The notes below the pieces were generated by a model, which did no database searches, was not told the origin of the DNA, and saw nothing but the letters and a program-made list of their open reading frames with translations. This document shows, in pieces, positions 1 through 7,921 of a stretch of DNA of 64,000 nt. The translations under genes were made by a program, and so were the position numbers. The stretch covers positions 4,464,001-4,528,000 of the forward strand of contig NZ_JACHMB010000001.1 in assembly GCF_014204795.1 (NCBI RefSeq), read 5' to 3'. Position 1 is the stretch's first letter. Every line of letters starts with the position of its first letter. This DNA comes from Nonomuraea jabiensis (GTDB lineage: Bacteria; Actinomycetota; Actinomycetes; Streptosporangiales; Streptosporangiaceae).

Positions 1-5
1 ATGAC

Positions 6-284
6 GTGGTCCAGGAGCTCGACAAGGAGTTCACCGCCACGCTGGTGAAGAGCCCGAACAAGGGCGGGTGGACGTACGTCGTGATGCCCGGGTCCGCCGA
101 GTTCTTCGGCACCCGGGGACTGGTGAAGATCCGGGGGATTATCGACGGTCACCCGTTCCGGAGTTCGTTCATGGCTCTGGGGGACGGCACGCACAAGCTG
201 CCGGTGAAGAACGACGTACGGGAGCTGATCGGGAAGGGGCCTGGGGACAGCGTCACCATTCACCTGCTGGAACGGATCAAGTAA
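6..284 (+). CDS. DUF1905 domain protein (5' end uncertain)
   Basis: A single-domain protein of about 92 residues that matches DUF1905: GGWTYVVMPG near residues 20-29, GLVKIRGIIDG near 38-48, and a C-terminal GPGDSVTIHLLER. The biochemical role of the family is unknown; members occur alone or fused to YdeI/OmpD-associated domains. The GTG at 6 is used, but the frame stays open to the left edge, so the real start may lie outside the window. The stop is a clear TAA. No operon partner is visible: the next gene starts about 170 bases downstream. Confidence 0.75.
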   Translation: MVQELDKEFTATLVKSPNKGGWTYVVMPGSAEFFGTRGLVKIRGIIDGHPFRSSFMALGDGTHKLPVKNDVRELIGKGPGDSVTIHLLERIK

Positions 285-457
285 CGGGCTGTAGGGGGTG
301 CGACCTTTGGTTCATCTCCAGTCTCTGCGGTCCAGAGGACGGCAACCGATCCGGGCGGCGGATCCGACCCCGTCGTCTCCATGGGACAGGTGGGAGGTTT
401 CCGCCGAAGTCCGGCAGTCGATTGCGGCCGCCTGACCGGCCAACTTCTATGGGTGTC

Positions 458-1003
458 ATGACCGTCACTCGTGAGGAGATCAGTGCTGTTCTGAGGCGCT
501 ACCTTGCCGTCCACCCCGACCGCGCTGCTGACGTCCACCTCCTGAGCGAGGCCCTGGACACCCAGCGCGACCTGGCATCGCGCAGCACTTTCCCGCTCCA
601 TGTCACGTGCAGTGCCGCCGCCGTCGATGCCGGCGGCCAGGTGCTGATGATCCACCATCGTGTGCTGGACCGCTGGCTGCTGCCCGGCGGCCACGTCGAG
701 CCAGGGGACAGCAGCCTGTACGGGGCGGCGCTACGCGAGTTGGAGGAAGAGACCGGGGTTGCCTGGCGGCACGCCATCTCCCTGTCTGCGCACGACATCA
801 CCCCCGTGGACATCGACGTTCACGAGATCCCGGCCGGTTCCCCCAAAGGCGAGCCCGCACACCTGCACGCCGACTTCCGCTTTGCCTTCTGGGCCGCGGA
901 CACTCGCATCACGCCGCAGCTCGAAGAGGTCATCGCGGTCGCCTGGAGGAGCCCGGTGGATCTGCCTACCGCGCGCCTCGCGGACAGCGTCGCCGTGATC
1001 TGA
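458..1003 (+). CDS. NUDIX hydrolase
   Basis: A 181-residue NUDIX-fold hydrolase, expected to cleave a nucleoside diphosphate linked to another group with Mg2+; the substrate cannot be told from sequence. The Nudix box spans residues 78-101 (GGHVEPGD then RELEEETGV). The first conserved Glu of GX5E is Asp (D84) and the spacing to REL is one residue longer than in MutT, a variant I recall as common in actinobacterial paralogues. The ATG at 458 is preferred; an in-frame ATG at 449 would add three residues. Neither has a strong ribosome binding site. Upstream bases 285-457 hold no gene that I can see. Confidence 0.85.
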   Translation: MTVTREEISAVLRRYLAVHPDRAADVHLLSEALDTQRDLASRSTFPLHVTCSAAAVDAGGQVLMIHHRVLDRWLLPGGHVEPGDSSLYGAALRELEEETGVAWRHAISLSAHDITPVDIDVHEIPAGSPKGEPAHLHADFRFAFWAADTRITPQLEEVIAVAWRSPVDLPTARLADSVAVI

Positions 1004-1096
1004 CCGAGGGAGGATGGCAGCCATGACGGTCATGGGGTTCGGTGAGGAACCTGCGTTAGCGAGCAACTTCGGGGTTGTCCACAGGGTGGTGCCGTC

Positions 1097-1951
1097 ATGC
1101 GTCCAGGTGTGAAGCGGCGCGCTGTCTTGGCGACTCTGATCGTGGTCGTTGTGGGTGTCCTGGTCGTCGCATGCGTCTTCTTTCTTCCCTCCTGGATTGT
1201 CCGGCACGACCTTGAGGGCGCAGCGACCGGGTTTTCGGCCGGCGACCGGCTCAAAGCGGTCAACGACGTGCGGGTGACCTTGCTGCAGGGGTTGGCCGCG
1301 CTGGTGGCGCTGGGGAGTGTTGCGCTGGGCGCGGTGATGACGCTGCGCCAGATCCGGGTCAGCAGGGAGGGACAGTTCATCGATCTGTTCACGAAGGCCA
1401 TCGAGCAGTTGGCGAGCGATCACGTCGGAACCCGGATGGGCGGTGTCTACGCCATGGAGCAGATCGCGTCTGCCGCGCCGCACTATCGCGGTCACGCTGC
1501 CGCCCTGCTGGCCTCCTTTGTGCGGCTGCACGCTCCCTGGCCGCCAAGCCGCCCGACGCAGGAGGTCGATCTTGAACGCAAGCGCTATCACGGAGGGCTG
1601 CGCGACGACATCGGTGCGGCGATGGCGGTGCTCAGCCGGCGAACGATGGTCCTTCCGGGCGACAGCATCGAACTGGAGAAGATCGATCTACGGGGGGCCG
1701 ACTTGGCCGGGCATGACCTGAGCCGGTTCTGCTTCGCCGACTCCAACCTTGAGGGCGCGATCCTGACCGGATGCGACCTCACGGCCGCTACTTTCGCCGG
1801 GGCCATTCTGCGGAACGCCGACCTGACCGGCTCAAATCTTTCGGGAGCGGACCTCAGCGGTGCCGATCTCACTGGGGCTGTCGGCATCGATTCGGGCCGG
1901 GTGGAGCCAACTCCGACTGGAGGGCCTGGCGGAGTCGAACCCCGTCCGTAG
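1097..1951 (+). CDS. Pentapeptide-repeat membrane protein
   Basis: 284 residues. Two hydrophobic segments (about 8-30 and 60-82) anchor the N-terminus, giving a short external loop between them. A cytosolic helical stretch follows (LFTKAIEQLASDHVGTRMGG, about 95-115), and then a run of A(D/N)LXX pentapeptide repeats from about residue 198 to 262 (GADLAG, SNLEGA, CDLTAA, ADLTGS, ADLSGA). Pentapeptide repeats fold into a right-handed quadrilateral beta helix, usually for protein-protein contact. The combination with two membrane helices is common in actinobacteria but has no assigned function. The tail after the repeats is low complexity. It stands alone, on the strand opposite to the MOSC gene. 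Confidence 0.8.
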   Translation: MRPGVKRRAVLATLIVVVVGVLVVACVFFLPSWIVRHDLEGAATGFSAGDRLKAVNDVRVTLLQGLAALVALGSVALGAVMTLRQIRVSREGQFIDLFTKAIEQLASDHVGTRMGGVYAMEQIASAAPHYRGHAAALLASFVRLHAPWPPSRPTQEVDLERKRYHGGLRDDIGAAMAVLSRRTMVLPGDSIELEKIDLRGADLAGHDLSRFCFADSNLEGAILTGCDLTAATFAGAILRNADLTGSNLSGADLSGADLTGAVGIDSGRVEPTPTGGPGGVEPRP

Positions 1952-2003
1952 AGCGGGGCTCGCCCTACCCCCACCCCCGTCGGCGATCTCCTGAAGACGA
2001 CCT

Positions 2004-2651
2004 CTATGCGGAGCGTCTGCGGGCCGATTCCTTCTCCTCTGGAGGCAGTGCGTCGGCGACCAGCAGCCGCGGCAGTAGTTCCGGCTCCAGGGTCATCGCA
2101 CGGAAGACGAGCGCGACGGTCACGTCGTGATCGGGCCGGTGCACGATCTCGACCGGGTCGCCGGCGCTGATGTCGCCCGGCTCGATCACGCGCAGGTACG
2201 CGCCCGGCCGGGCAGCCTCTGTGAAACGCTTGATCCAGCCGTCACGCTCCAGCCAGCCCTGGAAGGTCCCACACGGGATCCGCGCGCACGACACCTCCAG
2301 GACGACCTCCGGCCCGATCCGCCAACGTTCACCGATCAGGGCACCATTGACGTCCAGGCCCTGGGTCGTGAGGTTCTCCCCGAAGACGCCGTTTGCGAGC
2401 GGCCTGCCCAGCTCGGCCTGCCACGTGTCGAGGTCCTCGCGGGCGTAGGCGTAGACGGCCTGGTGAACGCCGCCGTGATGCTTCACGTCGTACACCCGGT
2501 CGCCGGCGAGACCGACCTCACCGGTGCCCTTCGGGCCAGGGGCGCTCACGGCGACCGGGCCGGAAACGGGCCGCTTGTCGATGCCCGTCGCGCCCAGGCC
2601 CTTCCAGGGGTTGGGCCGGGGTCTGCCGATATTGACGGAGAGCAACCTCAT
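2004..2651 (-). CDS. MOSC domain protein (YiiM-like)
   Basis: 215 residues. The MOSC fold is seen in GEVGLAGDRVYDVKHHGG (about 43-60), FGENLTTQGLDV (about 91-102) and the Cys-bearing SCARIPCGTF (about 123-132). MOSC proteins handle sulfur on molybdenum cofactor or reduce N-hydroxylated compounds; YiiM-type members carry the domain alone, as here. The start at 2651 (MRLLSVNIG) is preferred because family members begin at this beta strand; an upstream in-frame start at 2675 would add eight residues with no homology value. The C-terminal 30 residues are charged and probably disordered. Confidence 0.85.
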   Translation of the reverse strand: MRLLSVNIGRPRPNPWKGLGATGIDKRPVSGPVAVSAPGPKGTGEVGLAGDRVYDVKHHGGVHQAVYAYAREDLDTWQAELGRPLANGVFGENLTTQGLDVNGALIGERWRIGPEVVLEVSCARIPCGTFQGWLERDGWIKRFTEAARPGAYLRVIEPGDISAGDPVEIVHRPDHDVTVALVFRAMTLEPELLPRLLVADALPPEEKESARRRSA

Positions 2652-2843
2652 AGAGTGTGACGTTACGGCCCTCATCCGCGCTCTCGCGACTCATTTCTCC
2701 TCGGCCGCTTGGGATCAAGCGTCCGGGCCCTGGGCCGCGCTGGTCAAAGATCATTCATGGTGGAAAGCGATCAGGGCCGGGGAGCGCGAAGCGCCTCGCT
2801 CAGCGGAGGTCCATGCTGTTTGCCCGGAAGCGCCCGTACGGGG

Positions 2844-3284
2844 TCAGCGGCGGTCGTCGTAGCCGGGGTCGACGGTTTCAGGGGAGAGGCCCAGGAGGGT
2901 GGCCACTTGTTCCACCACCGTGTCGTGGACCATGGCGCCCAGGGTGTCGCGGTCTCTGGCGCGGGCTTCCAGCGGGCGGCGGTAGACCACGATCGACGCC
3001 GGGTTCTGGCCGGTTGCGGCATCGGCGCGGCCGAAGGGGATCGGGTCGGTGCCCAGGCTCGGGCCGTCGCCGAGCTCGCTCAGCGGAGGGACCTCCTCCA
3101 CCGCGAACTCCACCGCCGACAGCTGGCGCTCCCAGCGGGGGCGGAGGCGGTCGACCGCGTCCAGCACGAGGTCGTCGAAGCGCTCGCTCCGGGACTTCGC
3201 CATGGGCACGTGGGAGGGAGCGAGCGGGCCGCGGAGGCCACGACCGTGGCGATCGCGCCGTCTGGGACCGCGCTTCTGTGTCAC
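2844..3284 (-). CDS. Metallopeptidase-family protein lacking HExxH
   Basis: 146 residues. It resembles the actinobacterial branch of the small zincin-like family (DUF1025 type) usually annotated as metallopeptidase, encoded near DUF3499 and manB. Recognisable parts are the N-terminal RRRDRHGRGLRGPL, the FDDLVLDAVDRL helix and IVVYRRPLE. Where true members carry HExxH, this one reads VVEQVATLLGL, so no zinc-binding histidines are present. I recall the same replacement in Streptomyces orthologues, which suggests a non-peptidase role shared by the branch. Divergent from DUF3499 across the repeat region. Confidence 0.7.
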   Translation of the reverse strand: MTQKRGPRRRDRHGRGLRGPLAPSHVPMAKSRSERFDDLVLDAVDRLRPRWERQLSAVEFAVEEVPPLSELGDGPSLGTDPIPFGRADAATGQNPASIVVYRRPLEARARDRDTLGAMVHDTVVEQVATLLGLSPETVDPGYDDRR

Positions 3285-3433
3285 GCAAGCAAGTGTACGG
3301 GGATGGACTGTCGATTCTGAGGAATGGTGTCACCTCTCCGCGCCTCTGGGTGATGTTCCGAGGTTCTGGGTGGTTGGCGGCACCGTGAGAGGTCCTGGGG
3401 TCAGTCCTGCGGCGCGGGGGCGTCGGCCGTGCT

Positions 3434-3652
3434 CCCGGTGTTCGGTGGCGTGAGGTCCCCCGGCGTTCGGTAGTGGGTCCCGGTGTTCGGTGGCGTGAGG
3501 TTCCCCGGCGTTCGGTAGTGGGTCCCGGTGTTCGGTGGCGTGAGGTTCCCCGGCGTTCGGTAGTGGGTCCCGGTGTTCGGTGGCGTGAGGTTCCCCGGTG
3601 TTCGGTGGTGGGTCCCCGGCGTTCGGTCGCGTGAGGTTCCCCGGCGTTCGGG
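3434..3652. repeat. 45-bp tandem repeat, about 4.8 copies
   Basis: A unit beginning CCCGGTGTTCGGTGGCGTGA recurs at 3434, 3479, 3524, 3569 and, less well kept, 3614, an exact 45-base spacing. Because 45 is a multiple of three and the unit lacks stops on the minus strand, all three minus frames stay open and give repetitive Pro/Thr/His/Arg-rich peptides. I see no ribosome binding site or non-repetitive domain attached to any of them, so I treat the array as non-coding. The flanks (3285-3433 and 3653-3905) hold no convincing gene. Confidence 0.85.
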
Positions 3653-3905
3653 GGTGTGGGGCGGGGCGTGTGATCTCTCGGGGGGCCGGTGCGGCGTTGC
3701 CGCTCCCCACCGCGCGCGGATCCCCTTAGGCTCTGAGGAAGCGTCACCGCTCACCACCTCTGCGTGATCCCCCAAGGTCCGGATGGCCGGTGTCTTCGGG
3801 GCATGTGGGTGGAAAGGCTGCGACAGGTGTCCGAATTGTGGCGACACGCTCGTTAAGAGCGCTCAGATAGTGGCGCCTGGCACACTTACCAGATACGGTC
3901 CCTCC

Positions 3906-4274
3906 GTGAGCCCCGTCCGCCGCTGTTCCCGCACCGCCTGCAGTCAGCCTGCCGTCTTCACGCTCACGTACGTATACGCCGACTCGACCGCTGTTCTCGG
4001 CCCCCTGGCGACGTACGCGGAGCCACACTGTTACGACCTGTGCGCCGAACATGCCGAGCGGCTGACCGCTCCCCGAGGCTGGGAGGTGGTACGGCTGCCG
4101 ACGGACGGCGCCTCCCCCAGCTCCGACGACCTCGAGGCGCTGGCCAACGCGGTCAGGGAGGCCGCGCGGCCCACGCCGCCCGGCGGCGGTGAGCCGGTCG
4201 GTCAGGGCGTGGAGGTCGGTCGCAGGGGGCACCTGCGCGTTCTGAGGTCGGCTCAGCAGCACCGCGACCGGTAG
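3906..4274 (+). CDS. DUF3499 family protein
   Basis: 122 residues of DUF3499, an actinobacterial family of unknown function. Conserved features are CSRTACSQPAVFTLTYVYAD (about 5-24) and HCYDLCAEHAERL (about 40-52). The cysteines and histidines (CxxxxC, HxxxxCxxH) are arranged like a metal site. The GTG at 3906 (VSPVRRC) is chosen because family members begin just before the first cysteine pair. It lies 43 bases before manB, a neighbour kept across actinobacteria. The C-terminal 50 residues are poorly conserved in type. Confidence 0.85.
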   Translation: MSPVRRCSRTACSQPAVFTLTYVYADSTAVLGPLATYAEPHCYDLCAEHAERLTAPRGWEVVRLPTDGASPSSDDLEALANAVREAARPTPPGGGEPVGQGVEVGRRGHLRVLRSAQQHRDR

Positions 4275-4317
4275 GCTCGATTACGCCGGAGAAGCGACCC
4301 AAGGGCGGAGCTGGAGA

Positions 4318-5667
4318 GTGGGCGACCTCGCCAAGATCTTCAAAGCGTACGACGTTCGCGGAGTGGTGCCCGACGAGCTCGACGAGCCGACCGCCGAGGC
4401 CGTGGGGGCGGCCTTCGTCGAGGTGACAGGTGCCGAGTCGATCGTGGTCGCGCACGACATGCGCGAGTCCTCGGTTCCGCTGGCAGAGGCGTTCGTCAGA
4501 GGCGCCCGTTCGCGTGGCGCCGACGTGGTGCACGCCGGGCTGGGTTCCACCGATCTGCTCTACTACGCGAGCGGCAGCCTGGGGCTGCCCGGGGTGATGT
4601 TCACCGCCAGCCACAACCCCGCCCGCTACAACGGCATGAAGATGTGCCGAGCCGGTGCGGTGCCGATCGGCGGTGACACGGGGCTCATTGACATCCGTGA
4701 CCGGGCCGCCGAGCTGGTGGGCGTCCCGGCCGCGCCCGGCGGGTCGGTGATCGAGAAGGACCTGCTGCAGGGCTACGCCGACCACCTGCGCACGCTCGTC
4801 GACCTGTCGCGCATCAGGCCGCTCAAGGTGGTCGTCGACGCGGGCAACGGCATGGGCGGGCACACCGTACCGGCCGTGTTCGAGGGGCTGCCGATCGAGC
4901 TGACGCCGCTCTACTTCGAGCTGGACGGCAACTTCCCCAACCACGAGGCCAACCCGATCGAGCCGCAGAACCTCGTCGATCTCCAGCGGGCCGTGGTCGC
5001 GGGCGAGGCGGACCTCGGGCTGGCGTTCGACGGTGACGCCGACCGGTGCTGGGTGATCGACGAGCAGGGGCGGTCGGTCTCGCCGTCGGCCGTCACGGCG
5101 CTGGTCGCGACGCGGGAGCTGGCCAAGCATCCCGGTTCGACGATCATTCACAACCTGATCACGTCTTCGGCCGTTCCCGAGATCGTGCGCGAGCAGGGCG
5201 GGGTGCCCGTGCGCACGCGCGTCGGGCACTCGTTCATCAAGGCCGAGATGGCCCGTACGGGAGCCGTGTTCGGCGGCGAGCACTCGGCCCACTACTACTT
5301 CCGCGACTTCTGGTTCGCCGACTCCGGGATGCTGGCGGCGCTGCACGTGCTGGCCGCGCTGGGCGAGCAGGAGCGCCCGCTGTCGGAGGTGGTGGAGGTC
5401 TACTCGCGTTACCACGCCTCCGGCGAGATCAACAGCGCCGTGGCGGACCAGGGCGACGCGCTGCGGCGGGTGCGGGAGGCGTTCGCGGCGCGGGGGGAGT
5501 TCGACGAGCTCGACGGGCTGACCGTGACCGGGCCGGGCTGGTGGTTCAATCTGCGGGCGTCCAACACCGAGCCGCTGCTCAGGCTGAACGCCGAGGCGGC
5601 CGACGAGAGCACAATGAGGGCGATCAGGGACGAGGTCCTCGCCATCGTGGGAAGGGTGTCAGAGTGA
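4318..5667 (+). CDS. manB: Phosphomannomutase/phosphoglucomutase
   Basis: 449 residues, the usual length for the alpha-D-phosphohexomutase family. It interconverts hexose 6-phosphate and 1-phosphate, here most likely mannose, feeding GDP-mannose for glycans. The phosphoserine loop is TASHNP (S98), the Mg2+ loop DGDADRC, the sugar loop GEHSAHYYF, and the phosphate-binding loop RASNTEPLLRLN near the C-terminus. The start is GTG at 4318 with GGAGAG just ahead. Its stop overlaps the next start as GTGA, so Trm112-like and the isomerase are probably translationally coupled. Confidence 0.93.
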   Translation: MGDLAKIFKAYDVRGVVPDELDEPTAEAVGAAFVEVTGAESIVVAHDMRESSVPLAEAFVRGARSRGADVVHAGLGSTDLLYYASGSLGLPGVMFTASHNPARYNGMKMCRAGAVPIGGDTGLIDIRDRAAELVGVPAAPGGSVIEKDLLQGYADHLRTLVDLSRIRPLKVVVDAGNGMGGHTVPAVFEGLPIELTPLYFELDGNFPNHEANPIEPQNLVDLQRAVVAGEADLGLAFDGDADRCWVIDEQGRSVSPSAVTALVATRELAKHPGSTIIHNLITSSAVPEIVREQGGVPVRTRVGHSFIKAEMARTGAVFGGEHSAHYYFRDFWFADSGMLAALHVLAALGEQERPLSEVVEVYSRYHASGEINSAVADQGDALRRVREAFAARGEFDELDGLTVTGPGWWFNLRASNTEPLLRLNAEAADESTMRAIRDEVLAIVGRVSE

Positions 5668-5831
5668 AGATCGACGACTGGCTGCTGGAGATCCTGGCCT
5701 GTCCGGCGTGCAAGGCCGCCTTGCGTGCCGAGAACGAGGCCGAGGAGCTGGTCTGCACGGGCTGCGGCCTGATCTATCCGGTACGGGATGACATCCCCGT
5801 CCTGCTCGTCGACGAGGCCAGGAAGCCGTGA
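5664..5831 (+). CDS. Trm112 family protein
   Basis: 55 residues with a zinc-ribbon-like core: LACPACKAAL at about 11-20 and CTGCGLIYPVRDDIPVLL at about 31-48. It belongs to the Trm112/YcaR group. Eukaryotic and archaeal Trm112 activates methyltransferases; the role in actinobacteria is not settled. It overlaps manB by four bases (GTGA) and its own stop overlaps the next start the same way, so the three proteins are likely made in fixed proportion. Confidence 0.88.
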   Translation: MKIDDWLLEILACPACKAALRAENEAEELVCTGCGLIYPVRDDIPVLLVDEARKP

Positions 5832-6934
5832 CCTGGGAGCCGGAGCGGCTCGACGACCAGCGTCACCTCAGCGAGGCGGATCCCGGCGGGATGCTGCCGG
5901 CGGTCGCCTCCTCGGCGGCGCACGTACGCACCGGCTACCGCACCGCGGTCGAGACCCGCGTCGACCGCCTGGCCGACCACGGGCGCCCGCGCGCCATCGT
6001 GGTCGCGGGCATGGGCGGCTCGGGCATCGTCGGCGACATCCTGGCGGCGATCGTCGGCAACGGCGCGCCGCTGCCGATCGTGCCGCTGCGCTCCTACCAG
6101 CTCCCCGGCTGGGTGGGCGCCGCCGACCTGGTCGTGGCCGTGTCCGGCTCCGGCGACGCCGAGGAGACGGTGTCCGTCGCCACCCAGGCGGTGCGGCGCG
6201 GATGCACGCTGCTCGGCGTGGGCGCCCCCGGCTCCCCGCTGGAGGCCGTGGCCACCCAGGCCTCGGCGATCTACGTGCCGGTGCCGGTCACCGGCCCGTC
6301 CAGAGCGAACCTCTGGCTGCTGGCCGCGCCGGTCATCGTGGCCGCCGCCGCGCTGCGGCTCGTGCAGGCCGACGCCGACCTGTTCGAACGGGTGGCCAAG
6401 GCGCTGGAGGACATGGCGCACCGGTGCCGGCCGTCCAGCGAGTCGTTCATCAACCCGGGCAAGTCGCTCGCCATGGATCTGGCCGAGAGCGTGCCGATGA
6501 TCTGGGGGTCGTCGCCGGTGGCGACGGTGGCGGCGTACCGGCTGGCCTGCCAGCTCAACACCAACGCCAAATACCCCGCCGTCCACGGCGAGCTGCCCGA
6601 GGCCGCCCACAACCAGGTCGAGGTCTTCGACGGGCCGCTGGCCGAGCGCGACATCTTCGCCGACACCGCCGGGCGCACGCTCCGGCTCGTCGTGCTGCGC
6701 GACGTCGAGGAGCAGCCGCAGGTCGCGCGGCGGCGCGAGACGTCGGTACGGCTGGCGCGCGAGCGCGACGTGCCGGTGACGGAGCTGTCGGCGGAGGGCG
6801 AGCATCCGCTGGAACGGATGGCCACGCTGATCGCGCTCGGCGACTACGCGAGCACGTATCTGGCGCTGGGATATGCCATCGATCCCACCCCTGTGTCAGC
6901 GATCAGTGAGCTGAAGGCCAGGATTTCGCAATAG
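5828..6934 (+). CDS. SIS-domain phosphoglucose/phosphomannose isomerase
   Basis: 368 residues, two SIS domains. The first holds VVAGMGGSGIVGDI (about 58-71) and VVAVSGSGDAEETVS, which bind the sugar phosphate; the C-terminal half carries ELPEAAHNQVEVF, with the Glu and His typical of bifunctional glucose-6-phosphate/mannose-6-phosphate isomerases. It would supply mannose 6-phosphate to the neighbouring phosphomannomutase. The GTG start at 5828 overlaps the Trm112-like stop. Confidence 0.85.
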   Translation: MTWEPERLDDQRHLSEADPGGMLPAVASSAAHVRTGYRTAVETRVDRLADHGRPRAIVVAGMGGSGIVGDILAAIVGNGAPLPIVPLRSYQLPGWVGAADLVVAVSGSGDAEETVSVATQAVRRGCTLLGVGAPGSPLEAVATQASAIYVPVPVTGPSRANLWLLAAPVIVAAAALRLVQADADLFERVAKALEDMAHRCRPSSESFINPGKSLAMDLAESVPMIWGSSPVATVAAYRLACQLNTNAKYPAVHGELPEAAHNQVEVFDGPLAERDIFADTAGRTLRLVVLRDVEEQPQVARRRETSVRLARERDVPVTELSAEGEHPLERMATLIALGDYASTYLALGYAIDPTPVSAISELKARISQ

Positions 6935-6983
6935 GATCCCTTTTCAGGCCTTTGTATATGATCTTTATGAGTGGAGAAGACCG

Positions 6984-7916
6984 GTGAGCGCGAGCGGCGG
7001 TACTAAAGCGATCATTGCGGCCTTGACCGCGAACCTGGCAATCGCCGTGTCCAAATTCGTGGCCGCGTTCTTCACCGGGTCGTCCTCCATGCTGGCGGAG
7101 GGCATTCACTCGGTCGCCGACTCGGGCAACCAGGTGCTGCTGCTGATCGGCGGCAAGCGGGCGGCCAGGGCCAGCACGAAGGAACACCCGTTCGGCTACG
7201 GCCGCGAACGCTACTTCTACGCCTTCGTGGTGGCCGTCGTGCTGTTCACGATCGGCGCGGCGTTCTCGATTTACGAGGGCATCCACAAGCTCTCCGCTCC
7301 GGAGCCGGTGGAGGCGCCGATCTGGGCGTTCGCGGTGCTGATCTTCGCGATCATCGCCGAGGGTTTCTCGTTCCGCACGGCCATCAAGGAGTCGAACCAG
7401 GTACGCGGCAAGCAGTCGTGGGTCTCCTTCGTCCGCCGGTCCAAGTCGCCCGAGTTGCCGGTCATCCTCCTGGAGGACCTGGGCGCGCTGCTCGGTCTGA
7501 TCTTCGCGCTGTTCGGCGTGACGATGGCGGTCATCACCGGCAGGGGCGAATGGGACGGCGTCGGCACCCTGATGATCGGCGTGCTGCTGGCCGTGATCGC
7601 AGTGGTGCTGGCCATGGAGACCAAGTCGCTGCTGGTCGGCGAGGGTGCCACCCCCGAGATGGAGGCCCAGATCCGCTCCGCGCTGGAGGGCTCGCCCGAG
7701 GTGGCCAGGGTCATCCACATGCGCACGCTGCACCTGGGCCCCGAGGAGCTGCTGGTGGCGGCCAAGATCGCGGTCGAGTACAACGACACGGCGGCCGAGG
7801 TCGCGAAGGGCATCGACGAGGCCGAGCGACGCATCCGCGAGGCCGTGCCGATCGCCCGCGTGATCTACCTGGAGCCCGACCTGGACCGCCTGCGCAGCAG
7901 CACCTCCACCTCCTAG
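6984..7916 (+). CDS. Cation diffusion facilitator family transporter
   Basis: 310 residues with about five to six membrane helices and a cytosolic C-terminal domain (about 215-305). It should export a divalent metal against protons. Helix 2 has the usual HSVADSGNQ site. The matching site in helix 5 reads LLEDLGALLG, so the second HxxxD is not there; this resembles the SLC30A9-like branch rather than Zn/Cd exporters such as CzcD. Metal choice is therefore open. GTG at 6984 follows GGAGAAGACCG. It trails the isomerase by 49 bases and may be co-transcribed. Confidence 0.85.
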   Translation: MSASGGTKAIIAALTANLAIAVSKFVAAFFTGSSSMLAEGIHSVADSGNQVLLLIGGKRAARASTKEHPFGYGRERYFYAFVVAVVLFTIGAAFSIYEGIHKLSAPEPVEAPIWAFAVLIFAIIAEGFSFRTAIKESNQVRGKQSWVSFVRRSKSPELPVILLEDLGALLGLIFALFGVTMAVITGRGEWDGVGTLMIGVLLAVIAVVLAMETKSLLVGEGATPEMEAQIRSALEGSPEVARVIHMRTLHLGPEELLVAAKIAVEYNDTAAEVAKGIDEAERRIREAVPIARVIYLEPDLDRLRSSTSTS

Positions 7917-7921
7917 AGCTC

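Noticed and set aside
3330..3847. Several minus-strand ORFs with His/Pro/Thr-rich repeats
   Set aside because: All three frames are open solely because of the 45-bp repeat; there is no ribosome binding site or unique domain.
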